Assembly: GCA_003550325.1 (NCBI GenBank) | Contig: QKWP01000063.1 | Span: 241,370-305,369 of the forward strand | Length of the DNA: 64,000 bases | From: Gigaspora rosea | Taxonomy: Eukaryota; Glomeromycota; Glomeromycetes; Diversisporales; Gigasporaceae | Direction: 5' to 3' | In this document: positions 1 to 10,420 of the stretch, one piece after another | Numbering within the stretch: position 1 is the first letter of the stretch | Layout: each line of letters begins with the position of its first letter | Position numbers and translations under genes: made by a program | Notes under the pieces: generated by a model | The model's input: only the letters and a program-made list of their open reading frames with translations | What the model was told of the DNA's origin: nothing | Database searches by the model: none

Positions 1-118
1 ATTTTATAGAATTTTATTAATAAAATTCTATAAAAACTTATGATTCATAAAATTTTACTAATTTATTCTAACAAAATGCACTAAGTAAACTTGTTCAGCA
101 CCAAAAAATACATATAAA

Positions 119-181
119 TATATTCAGACCAGACCAGTCTGCAAACTTCGGACCAGACCCAGACCAGACTCAGACTTGACT
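119..181. repeat. short GACCAGACC-type direct repeat
   Basis: A G+C-richer patch made of overlapping copies of agacc/agact words (for example cagaccagaccagtctg). It lies next to a ctaagtaaacttgttcag motif (about 82-99) that recurs near 2800, 3040 and 12860, so it is probably the edge of a dispersed repeat. No coding signal is seen. Confidence 0.5.
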
Positions 182-239
182 AAAAAGTCTGAATATAAAA
201 AATAAATTTACTTAGTAATTTTAAAAATTACTATTAAAA

Positions 240-520
240 TTACACAAAAGTTGAACGATCTTGGGATCCTGTGATTTGATTTTGATGATTTTGGGGTTGT
301 TAGAATTGTCTCACTGAGACGAACATTTTGGTAGTTGAATCATCCAACAAACAGACCAGTAGATCAAAAGTTATCCAATTTTTAATATATATATATATAT
401 ATTATTAAATTTTAACCAATCAAATGCTTAGAAAAATTATCAGGTGGGGGGTAGGGGTTAGCTATTTAGTGAAACCCTAATTAGGTGATTTCTGGTGCTC
501 CCCTAAGTGTAATTTTGAAA
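240..520 (+). repeat. dispersed repeat, partner of the 41.7-43.0 kb foldback
   Basis: This stretch matches 41745-42020 in inverted orientation over almost its whole length. Shared landmarks are gatcctgtgatttgatttt, gtctcactgagacgaac, an AT dinucleotide run, gcttagaaaaattatcagg, and a terminal ggtgatttctggt block. It therefore looks like one arm or end of the same element family as the large foldback at 41.7-43.0 kb. No open frame is seen. Confidence 0.75.
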
Positions 521-822
521 TAACTGTTCAAGATATTCCATATTTACATGCTGACTAATTGAAATATAGCGATGTCCTTTTTGGCCAAATTGGTACTTTT
601 GACATCCAATAAACTTTCGAATAGTTGATACATTATTAATCTAAGTTTGTAATTAAAATAAATTATATAATAGTTAAAATTAGTAAATTAAAAATGTATA
701 TTTAATAATTGTCCGAAGCGTAGCGAGGACTTTCTATGGAGATGCAAATGTCATGGATTCCGCTCACGTGATGCACCTGTTAGCCAATCAGCTATATAGA
801 TCGACACGGATCAGTCTGATGT
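521..822. other. no gene seen
   Basis: AT-rich sequence with no coding signal. It contains the 3' flank of the minus-strand gene that ends at 823. Confidence 0.4.
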
Positions 823-2161
823 TTACTCTTGGCTTTGGCCATTAGCAGTATCCATTTTCTATAAGAAAAAATAGTTTTTTTAATGACTTGAATTGATTTA
901 TATAAAACTATTTAAAATTAATCACTTCAGACATTAACAGAGCCTGTTTACCTAGTATATATACCTGTTTATATTCTCTAAGTATAGGGTTCCTATTACA
1001 GTGAATATTAGTAATTGGATCAATATAAGAACATGGTGTATTATAAGCTTGACCATATGTGCTAAAGTTATAAAATTTTTAATTTAGATAAAAACTAACA
1101 AATTTAAATATTATTAAATACAATTACTTACTTAAGAGTAAATGTATCAACTGAAAATTCATTTGAATCAAAGATTTTTTTATAAAGTTGATCTTTAAAA
1201 TTAAAACTGATGTATGTCATTATATAGATCTGTTGAGCTAAATTCACATACTTTTATACTAAGACATGAGCGTTAAGTTTTTTTAACAGGTACGCCTAAA
1301 AATAGACATTTCTGAATTGATCGAACATTTCCTGGATCTCTATTTAGTATATTGAATATTAGAAATCCCAAATGCTTTTTTGGCATCATCAGGTTCCCAA
1401 CCTGAAACATTATAAATACTAGCAACACCGGTTAAAGAAGTTTTGAGATATTCTTGAAACTCAAGATAATATTCAGCTTAATCGACAGTTAGATTTCGAC
1501 CAAATTGGGCAAATGTTAGTTGACACTACATAATTATATAGTTAAAAAAATAGCTAGAATTGGTTACTATAAATTAACTTCAAATAAAACAATTAATATA
1601 CCTCATCATTATTTTCTAAACTAGTCACAAGTATATTGTTATCTTCTAGATTATTTGTAAATACAATATTATTTTCTAAACCATCGCTATTATATTCACT
1701 TCAGAAATTTGTAATTCCTGTTTATAAATAATTTAGTTAACTTTTTTTGTATAGTTTATAATTAAATACCAAATATAATAGTGCAAATAATACTTCATAA
1801 TTTAAAATAAATAAATTCGACGTTGACTTCTTCAATAAAATATAGAATTATTATTACATTAAATACTAATAATTTATTATTATTTTTTAATTTGAAATAA
1901 AATTACTAGTGTTGGCTCTTCATCTGTATCAAATAGCACAATTTCATCGTGTTGGTTTGAAACATAATTATTTCTTAAACTTGTGTCGAATGTATTATTA
2001 TTGGTATTGATTTTGATGCTTAATTTTGAATCTAGTATTGGCTCTTCGTCTGTATCGGATAGCACAATTACATTGTGTTGATTTGAACCATAATTATTTC
2101 TTGAGCTTGTGTCGAATGTATTACTATCAGTATCGATTTTGATATTTAATTTTGAATCCAT
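823..2161 (-). pseudogene. decayed multi-exon gene of unknown function with duplicated SIM-like motif
   Basis: No family is recognised. The first exon (2161 down to about 1905) encodes two tandem repeats of about 43 residues starting DSKLNIKIDT and DSKLSIKINT. Each ends in a hydrophobic-acidic block (VIVLSDTDEE, EIVLFDTDEE) that resembles a SUMO-interacting motif. Further coding islands on the same strand are joined by plausible GT-AG introns: about 1717-1603 (ends ..SLENNDE, donor gtatat), about 1528-1290 (..SGWEPDDAKKAFGISN..), about 1244-1132 (..NLAQQIYIMTY..), 1061-965 (..NTPCSYIDPITN..) and 858-823 (KMDTANGQSQE, stop). The junctions 1132/1061 (phase 2) and 965/858 (phase 0) keep frame exactly, which is strong evidence of a real gene. 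In-frame stops in the second and third islands and a frameshift near 1345 suggest decay. Exon borders 5' of 1244 are approximate. Confidence 0.5.
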
Positions 2162-2484
2162 TGTTTTTTTTTAGAATTGTTGGATAAAAAAGGTTTAGAT
2201 TTGCAATGAATAGTTTCTTATATTGATTGTGTTACGTCATTGATATCATTAATTAATTTTATTTTATTTATTAGTAATATATATAGTACGCATGATTTAT
2301 TACTGGACAGATCATACGGTACTAGTCATACTACCAAACCGTACCGAATTTATGTATACTCACAAAAATATAACTTTGCTAAAAACAAATTTTCTGATTT
2401 TAAGATGATGAGTATATATAAAAACATGACCTGGACAACTTTACTTAGTTGGTTACTTTGTAAAAAAAATGGATTATCTATGTA

Positions 2485-2760
2485 GGACCCAGACATCTCT
2501 CATATAGGTTATAACTAGATTTGGCCAATTTTAACCTAATTTACTAAAAACAACAAAACTTTATTTACCTATGATTCAGTAATCTAAAGTGAATGAACTT
2601 TTTTGCTTTATTTTAAAAAAAGTTTATTCAAATTGGACTACTGGATACCAAGATAATTGCCAAAAACTGTTTATTTGCTTCTCAAATTTTGGAGGTTTTG
2701 CTAAAATGCGTAATGTAAAACTTCTGTACAAAGTTAAAATTTTAGGGTTTTTAATATAAA
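2485..2760 (+). repeat. dispersed repeat, copy 1 (copy 2 at 18536-18800)
   Basis: Diverged but colinear with 18536-18800. Shared blocks include ctaaaaacaacaaaact, tttattttaaaaaaagttta and caaattggac, plus the closing ggttttgct motif. Same orientation in both places. No open reading frame is conserved between the copies. Confidence 0.75.
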
Positions 2761-3018
2761 ACCCCCTTTTTTGTCAAGATAATCTGCTTTGGACTTTTAA
2801 GTAAACTTGTTCAGCAAATAATTCTATTTATATTAGGGTTAAACCACATTTTTTCAGATCTTTTACTTAGTAAAAGATTTGAAAAATTTGGTTTGGCTTA
2901 ATACAGTAAAATTATCTGCTAAACAAAGTTTACCTAGAAGCCCAAAGCAAGTTATTTTGACAAAAAAAAAGTTTTATATTGAAACCACAAAAATTTTAAC
3001 TTTAGCACATAGATAACT
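2712..3018. repeat. foldback (inverted-repeat) element
   Basis: Two arms of about 130 nt are reverse complements with modest divergence. They meet at a short perfect palindrome, cttttacttagtaaaag, near 2861-2877. Arm landmarks are caaagttaaaatttt / aaaattttaactttag and tctgctttgg / ccaaagcaagt. The whole could fold into one long hairpin as RNA. It overlaps the end of the preceding dispersed repeat, so both may be parts of one mobile family. Confidence 0.7.
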
Positions 3019-6000
3019 TATTTTTTATACAAGGTAACCTATTTTGACTGACTAAGTAAAGTAGTTCAGGACATGTTTTTATATATAATATCATTTTAAA
3101 ATTAGAAAATATTTGTTTTTAGCAAAGTTACATTTTTGTTTAGTACAAAATTAGCAAAATTTTAATTTGGTTTTTAAGCTCAATTTTTTTCTTCTTCTCT
3201 TATTCTATATTCCTGAAAATTTAATTTTAAGTTAATAAGTAAGATTAAAGAGAATCTTCTAATCCATATCTATAGTAAATTTATATGTTTTTATTATAAT
3301 TTTTATTATTGACAACATTTGAACCATTTTTTAAGGATATGACCTATGAGTATTATATTCAATTAATTGCTTTAATTTTATTAATAAAATTTAAATTATA
3401 ATTAAATAATTAATGTAACTGACATATTTTAATAATTAGTCTAGTGACATTTTGATTTACTATATCTATTTATTAGTGCAATTTTGTATAATCCATATAA
3501 TTTTTGTGTAAAGGCAAATATATATAAGATAGTAAATTAGTAGTATTCAAAGATTTTACAGGGCTGTTCCCAAATTACTGGGTTGAATTCATCAGATTTA
3601 GATTGTTGTTTAGCTCAAATTGTTAGCAAGTTTAGAACTCCAAATAATTTATATGAGCTTATATTTGAGCATTATAGTAAAGTTTTTTTTTGGTTAGCAC
3701 TTTTATATTGGTATATATAGCTATATTTTAAATATTAAATAAAACTTTTATTCAATTTTAACTTATTTTGAAATATAATATTCTCTAAAAAAAAATCAAA
3801 CTTATATTCTCAAAAAAAAAAAAAAAAGAAACTTACACTTATTAAAATAAAAAACTTACATCATTAAAAAAAAAACAGTTTATATTCTTTATAAAAAAAG
3901 AGAATTTCTATTTGTGCATGGAGTGTATGTACATGGGTAATATAAAAACAAATTGATATATTAAAATTTTGATTATGAAACCACCTTTTGGTTTTTAATA
4001 AAAAAATTCCTTGAGAGATTTTGTTATAAACAACCCTTGCCACAATCCAAACCACTCTTACTCTAACTATAAGCATGAGTTTAATTTTTCATTTGTAAAA
4101 ATTGTTTTGATTGATATGGCACACAAAATTTGTAAATTAATAAATTAGACTCGTGTATAAATACTACATGTAAATTAATAAATTTTCTAAAAAAAAACAG
4201 ATTTACATTCACTAAAAAAAAAAAAGACTTACATTTTCTAAAAAAAAAAAACAGACTATATTCTTTAAAAAAAAATTTATTTTCTAAAAAAAAAATTATT
4301 TCTTATTTTATATTTTTTATTAGCATATTTAAATATAAAATTTATAAAAATTACTCCATTAGCATTCTTTTAACTATACTTGTTTTGCCCATTAGCTGTT
4401 TTCAAATATAACCCTTTTATCCAATACCTACTTTTCAAATATAACTTTTTTTAGCAATTTTTCAAATATAACTTCATATAGATTGTTCTACAGGTTCTAT
4501 AGCAAAATTATTAGCTAGGCATTTTATATTTAAAAGTAGAGTGCATATTAATTATTTTCAATAATAGTAAAATTGTCATAATATGTAGCACAGCATATAA
4601 AAACTTACAACTATAGTTAAATAAAATGCATTTTGTTTACATCAAAAAAATATATTTATGGTATTTTTAATGTCCAAATTTTTATTTCCAAGCAAAGAAT
4701 TTAATATTTTATATTTAATTTTTTTAAAAAATATGTCAAGAAGTTAGTGATATTTGTGACAGAAAATTTGGTTTATGATGGACAGAACAAGTTAAAACCA
4801 GTCTTTGATAGTAAATAAAATATCTAGAATATTCAACTACATATTAGTATTAGATATACCAGGAACATAGTACGAAGTACGAAATGTATGGTTAACAGGT
4901 AACTATCTGTATACGATTCCTTGAATCTTATTGGATGGCATATTCAAATTAATCATTGGATGTTCGGTAACATGATGTTTATAATCACTAGATTTTTGCG
5001 TCTGTTTAACATTATATAAATTCGTTTTGATAAATGCGCAACTTCTATATTCTGCCATGAGCATCTGTACCTGTTATGCCTTGCTACTTTTGGTAATCAA
5101 TTCGAGGATATAGTATGATTTTCTGAATTTGTTTACTTTATAAATTTTATACATTCTTTGGATAGATTTAGATCTGTTTATGCATGATCCCTGCTATTGA
5201 GCAGGTTTGTTTGCTTGCTTTTTTTAATTATTTTTGAAAAATCATCTGCTTGTGATTTTTTCTTATGAAATTACAATATATGTAAAAATTCTGCGAAAAT
5301 CAGCATAGTGATGAATCAAACCATCCCTCTCACATTTTATGTTACCTATTCATATGATAGATAATATAGATAGATAAAATTGGTAAGCTTAAAATAATAT
5401 TTCTGTCATTATTAACACATCTGTATATAAAATAATTTGCGCCCATGCTCTGTTCATGTTTAAATGACGAACTCTGAATCACGTGGTATGGATAATATAA
5501 AATAATCACATTTTTTCATTTTGATTATGATCGATTTTTTTTATGTAAACTGCTATACTAAGATCACTACAAAGGTAAACATTTATTGCATTATCATATT
5601 CGCTGAATTGTAAAGAATTCATCACATCATATAACAAATTCGTTGCATCACAATGATTTATCTCCGATTCGCATACAAGAAATCAACCAATTGTAACAGT
5701 TTTAAAGGCTACGTTCTCACAGTGATTAGCGATTTACGGTGTTAGAGAAGATAAAAAAACTACATGTTCATTTCTGATTACGAGTTTTATGTAATCGTGC
5801 ATTAGGTTTTCTAATTTATCTGTTAAACTGCAAATAAAATATTATAGTTAACTGCATTATGAAGAATTAGTAGAGATACATGCAACACCAAATCAAATCA
5901 ACTGATTGGAAGCATTTTAAAGGCTATATTTTTTTGGCATTTAAAGAATTACAATTAGTAGACATTTTAAAGGCTATTGTATATGATTATTATTTGAAAA

Positions 6001-6096
6001 GCATTAAATTTAATTAATTAAGAATTAAATGAGTATTGGATTAACGATAGAGAGGCAAAGAATATACCAAAAATTTTCAAAAATGTCTGCATATTG
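3019..6096. other. gene-free AT-rich DNA with A-run clusters
   Basis: No supported gene. Two clusters (about 3780-3900 and 4185-4300) consist of runs of 8-16 A separated by short words such as acttacattt; they are local low-complexity repeats. Around 4850-4900 lies a copy of a short dispersed repeat (ataccaggaacatagtac) that recurs at 45543. The remainder shows frequent stops in all frames. Confidence 0.5.
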
Positions 6097-6622
6097 TTAA
6101 GGGTAGGGGGAATGTAGATCATTTTTCATATGATTTTGGTGGTACAATAGGATTTATATAGAAAATGAAAATATGCTACTAATAAAACTTTTTATAGTTG
6201 TAATTAATTTTAGCCAAAATTTTATAATATATAGAACAATATGTTCTTTTTATAATAGCAAAGTTTTAATAAATAAAACTTTTAAAAAATTTATACTTTT
6301 ATATATTGTAATGTTTCTCCCAGTTGGCTCAAATTTCACCCAGTTACACAAAATGACTAATTTTGATTGGTTGATATCATATGATTATCATATGATTTTT
6401 GTAAACAATTTATGATACTCTATCTTTAAACATCTGTTTCTCAGCAAATATTTAACCAATTTTAATAATTTTACTATTATTAGAATTAGAAGAATCTATT
6501 CTACAACTTACAATTAATTTTTAAAAGTAATTTACTTAGTAAAATATTTTTTAATTTTTAATAGAAAAAAATCTTACAATATGTTTTATATATAATTTAA
6601 AATTTGTTCCCCCTACCCTTAA
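6097..6622. mobile_element. non-autonomous element, TTAA-bounded with 12-bp TIRs
   Basis: The left end reads ttaagggtagggggaa (6097-6112) and the right end ttccccctacccttaa (6607-6622), a perfect 16-bp inverted repeat that includes TTAA at both outer edges. TTAA target duplications are characteristic of piggyBac-type elements, but because TTAA is its own reverse complement it could also be part of the inverted repeat. The interior of about 500 bp is AT-rich with no transposase-like frame. Confidence 0.6.
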
Positions 6623-7237
6623 AGTATAAATGTTTATTACCAAGATTCTGAATTATATGCAATTTGTTGAATATCCACAATTTACTTCCATTTCACATTA
6701 TACATGAACTGACACTTTGTTTAATCTAAACTTATAAGACTACAAATTTTTTATACATATATCCCTATAACAAATTACAGCATGGAATGATACTGCAATA
6801 CACGAGAAAGTTTTAATATGGAACCACACGAACCTGCATGTAAATCTATACGAAACCATGATGGGATAACACGTTTACAGCACATAATAAGGCACAAATT
6901 CCATGCGACAGTGCATGTACTAACGTGCAATTTTATGTGTTTTCTCGTGCATTGCTCATGCATATTTACGTGCAGGTAACATATAATAGCATATATCCAT
7001 ACATATATACATAATAATATATATCGTATATGCATTATTTTATTAACTAAATTTTATAATTTTATTAATTAAATTTTATAAGTTTTATTAACTAAAATTT
7101 GTATTTTATTAACTAACTTTAATTATTTTATTAATTAAATTTTATAATACAAATACTTTAATTTAATATTTACATTCCAAATAAGAAAATGCTTCTAATT
7201 ACTAAAACTACCAACTTTAAAAATAACCCAGCAACTA

Positions 7238-7674
7238 ATAATATTAAAAAAAAACAAAGTAATAGTACCAAAATGAAAGGTTTAAAAAAAATTTGAATGA
7301 CTAATTTAGAAATAAATCAAATAGGGACAACTCCGTTTGTGGCAAATCCAATAGCAGTAATTCAAGGAGATACTAAAATATTATACAATAATATACATAA
7401 TATTAAAAAAAAACAAAGTAATAGTACCAAAATGAAAGGTTTAAAAAAAATTTGATTGACTACTTTAGAAATAAATCCAATAGGGACAACTCCGTTTGTG
7501 GCAAATCCAATAGCAGTAATTCAAGGGAGATACTAAAATATTATACAATAATATACAGAAAGAATTAAAAAATAAAAGAAAAGTAATAGTAAAAAAAATT
7601 AAAGCTGCGATACCACCAAAAATGATGAAAAAACATACACCAAAATGATAGTGATTCAAAAGAGCAACTTCCAA
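7238..7674. repeat. tandem duplication (2 x ~157 bp)
   Basis: Copy 1 (about 7238-7397) and copy 2 (about 7398-7556) are nearly identical, sharing aaagtaatagtaccaaaatg and caactccgtttgtggcaaat. The minus strand of copy 2 and its flank can be read as a hydrophobic peptide (..HFGVCFFIIFGGIAALIFF..). This might be a leftover membrane exon, but codon use and context are too weak to call a gene. Confidence 0.75.
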
Positions 7675-7832
7675 GGCAATAACTCTAATGGATGGGTTAA
7701 AAATAATTAAAAAAAATTATACAATATTAATTAAGTTGTAAAAAAAAAAATATAAAAAAATAAAAGACAATAATAAAAATTACAAAAAAAAAAAAAGCAA
7801 ATATTTATTTGCTTACAAATCAAATGTAATTT

Positions 7833-8430
7833 GTGCGCGTCAATGCACGGAAATTATTATTGTTAAGTGTAAAAAAAAAACAAAAAAACCAACAAATGAA
7901 TGTTTTTATGCGCGTCAATGCACAGAATTTATAATCATTAAGAATCTTAACAATCATCACGTTAATGCACGGAATTATGATCGTTAAGGATATTAATGAT
8001 CATCACTTTAGTACATGACGTTAAGGATCTTAACAATTGTGACAATTGTGATATCATGCACAAAAATTATGATTGTTAAGAATCTTAACGATCATGCTCC
8101 TTAACGATTGTGATTATCATGACATATGTACAGAAATGATCGTTAAAAATTGAATTTTAACAATTGTGATGATCGTGATGTCATGCACTGAAATTTTGAT
8201 CGTTAAAGAATTTTAACGATTGTGCACGTCAGAGCACAAAAATTATGATTATGATCGGATCTTTAAGAATCTTAACGATTGCGCACGTCAGTGCACGAAA
8301 ATTATGATCGTTAAGAACCTTAACGATTGTGCACGTCAATGCACGAAAATTATGATCGTTAAGAATCTTAACGATTGTGCACGTTAATGCACGGAAATTA
8401 TGTGATCATTAAGATTAATACACGTCAATA
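7833..8430. repeat. tandem array of palindromic ~48-bp units
   Basis: About ten imperfect units alternate the words gcacgtcaatgcacg and gatcgttaagaatcttaacg. The second word is a near-perfect inverted repeat (gatcgttaag / cttaacgat), so each unit can form a hairpin. The central units (about 8190-8400) are the most regular and the left units are degenerate. No coding frame. Confidence 0.8.
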
Positions 8431-9180
8431 TATGGATATAATACTATGCACGATAGTGCACGAATTTCAATTTTTCGTGTGATACTGTAACGTGTATTAA
8501 ATTTTTTGGATGATCAGTTTCCGTGCAGTTTCAGTGCAGCGATTATGCTTACCCGCATACAATTTCGTATTTATACATGCATTTCTGTGTATCGAGGTTT
8601 CATAGGGATATAGTACCACTATATAGTTAGAAAATAATGCTATTTATGAAGATCTAATCCAAAATATACCCCTTTATAAAAGAAATTATTACCTGATCAA
8701 AGGACTTAGCATCGAATATGCATAATGTCGAAATCCTAAAATTATCATTTATTATTTGTTCATTAATGTTCGAAAATAAATCGATCTACTTCTAAACTTC
8801 TGCCTCTATTTATATTAATCTCTTACTAATCTCTTTTACAAAATTCGGAATCGAATAAACTTCTATGCTATACTTATGTTGTCTTAAAATTATGTAATTT
8901 ATAATTTCAATTATTAATATCCATTATTTATTACATCATTATTTCGACATCTTTCCATTTCACGATAAACCAATCACTTAATAAATCCTGCTTCGCCAGA
9001 ATCCAAACCCATAATTAAGATTTTATCCAGTTTTGATTTCTTACAATAAAGTTAATCAAAATTTGGTTCAACACAAGAAAAATAATCCCGATTTCAAGCT
9101 TTATCCATAATTTCTTCAAATTATGTATAATCTTAAAAGTGCTCAAATTATCTATTTGAGTAACGGTAATTCATAAATTT
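8431..9180. other. no gene seen
   Basis: AT-rich, stop-filled sequence between the palindrome array and the 9.18-kb conserved motif. Confidence 0.4.
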
Positions 9181-9218
9181 ACGTTCCTGGTTTCGCGTGA
9201 CAGCGTCGCGCAGCTACC
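9181..9218 (+). repeat. dispersed acgttcctgg...gcgcagcta motif, copy A
   Basis: Begins acgttcctggtttcgcgtga and ends gtcgcgcagctac. Four diverged relatives lie at 43854, 44358 (inverted), 48876 and 56257. The inner part (gcgtgac / gtcgcgc) is a short inverted repeat. Its function is unknown. Confidence 0.65.
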
Positions 9219-9445
9219 TTATTTTGTATTACCAATATAAGTTTCATAATAATAATAACATCATTACACTCTACCCATGGATATAATTTATTAGTAAATT
9301 TTTTTTAATCTTGGAACAAAATTGCACAATTCCGATCTAGTCGACCATGATTCCGATGCACTCCGATCGAAACTCGGAGCATTAATACTAGCTCAGTACT
9401 GCCAACTAATATTATAGCAAAATTATAATCCAAGCAATTTTCTTA

Positions 9446-9658
9446 GTGATTTCGGACAAAATTATTGAGGTCGGATTGCTCGGGTTACATAAAAAGCAAA
9501 ATTTTTTGGAATCACTAAACCGCATCCACTTATTTGCGCAGGTAATACAAGCTCTTGGAGAGGAAATAGCCAATCGGAGAGTGCAAATTTTGACTATTCC
9601 GGATCGGCAATTCGAACACGCGTACAATAAGAAAAAAGCGAAAATACGCAAAAATTAG
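9446..9658 (+). CDS. probable terminal exon of an unrecognised gene
   Basis: An open stretch of about 70 codons begins right after a good splice acceptor (ttttcttag, ending 9445/9446) and ends in TAG. It has no ATG start of its own, so I read it as a last exon. The peptide is charged and helix-like, with segments GLLGLHKKQNFLESLNRIHL, AQVIQALGEEIANRRVQILT and a basic tail NKKKAKIRKN. Codons are less AT-rich than the surroundings, which supports real coding origin. No upstream exon could be placed with confidence, so the gene may be truncated. Family unknown. Confidence 0.4.
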   Translation: MISDKIIEVGLLGLHKKQNFLESLNRIHLFAQVIQALGEEIANRRVQILTIPDRQFEHAYNKKKAKIRKN

Positions 9659-9943
9659 TGTTTAAATCGATCTTGGTGCACTAATTAAAAATGATGAGAA
9701 TGAAATTTTACTTATATTAAGTATCACTCTAACCCTATAACCTCTAACATTAAGGCCCTAACCTAAATTTTTCTCGCGCATTTCCTTTTTTGGTTTGTGT
9801 TACCCGCGCAAATAAAATGCCACTAACCCACGTAAACAGTGTTACGCGAATTCGGGTAATTTCATAGTGATAGTATAATTTCGTTAGCATAAAAATTGTA
9901 GATAGTATATAGTTACCTTTTTAGGTAAGAGGCTTTGAACGTA

Positions 9944-10078
9944 CAATGGTCTCAAACCACAGATCGTGGTCTCGAACCACGATCCATGGTCCAAAACCAC
10001 AGATCGTGGTCTCGAACCACGATCCATGGTCCAAAACCACAGATCTTGGTCTGAAACCCAAGATCTTGGTTTCGAACC
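9944..10078. repeat. tandem palindrome array (about 40-bp units)
   Basis: Two identical 40-bp units contain the hairpin gatcgtggt-ctcga-accacgatc, separated by ccatggtccaaaacc. A third unit carries gatcttgg...ccaagatc instead. The third unit differs on both arms in complementary fashion (G to T on the left, C to A on the right), so pairing is kept. The array lies about 340 bp upstream of the kinase pseudogene that starts at 10421. Confidence 0.8.
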
Positions 10079-10080
10079 AA

Positions 10081-10420
10081 TAAAATTTGTAAAATATAAA
10101 TATGCCGTTCAGATTAATAAAGAGACGATAATAACAAGACAATAATAAATATACAATATTAATAATAATAAATACATTCCTTAATAATCATTATCATTTA
10201 TTCCGAATCCCTTAATGAACATCCATTCCGCATAACCTATGCTTACAACCCTGAGCTAATTCGACCTCACGTTAGCCAAGTCTCTCCCACGGTTGTAACA
10301 ACAGATTGAATAAGATTGTGTTACAATATTACTAATAAAATTTATAGTTTGTGCTTAAATCCTTTTTAAAAAAATTTCAGATTGACAAACGAATAATTTT
10401 TTCATGCTTAAACCTTCATC
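10081..10420. other. 5' flank of kinase pseudogene
   Basis: AT-rich flank with no gene. It would hold the promoter of the plus-strand Sel1-kinase locus, but no specific element is recognisable. Confidence 0.35.

Noticed and set aside
3864-4076. Minus-strand frame of 70 codons
   Set aside because: Starts and ends in A/T-run clusters and lacks any recognisable or balanced protein composition.
6173-6415. 80-codon frame inside the TTAA-bounded element
   Set aside because: Composition is that of random AT-rich DNA (I, L, F, N, K) and no transposase motif is present.
7833-8430. CRISPR-like regular array
   Set aside because: No unique spacers: both repeat and intervening words recur, and the genome is eukaryotic with introns.
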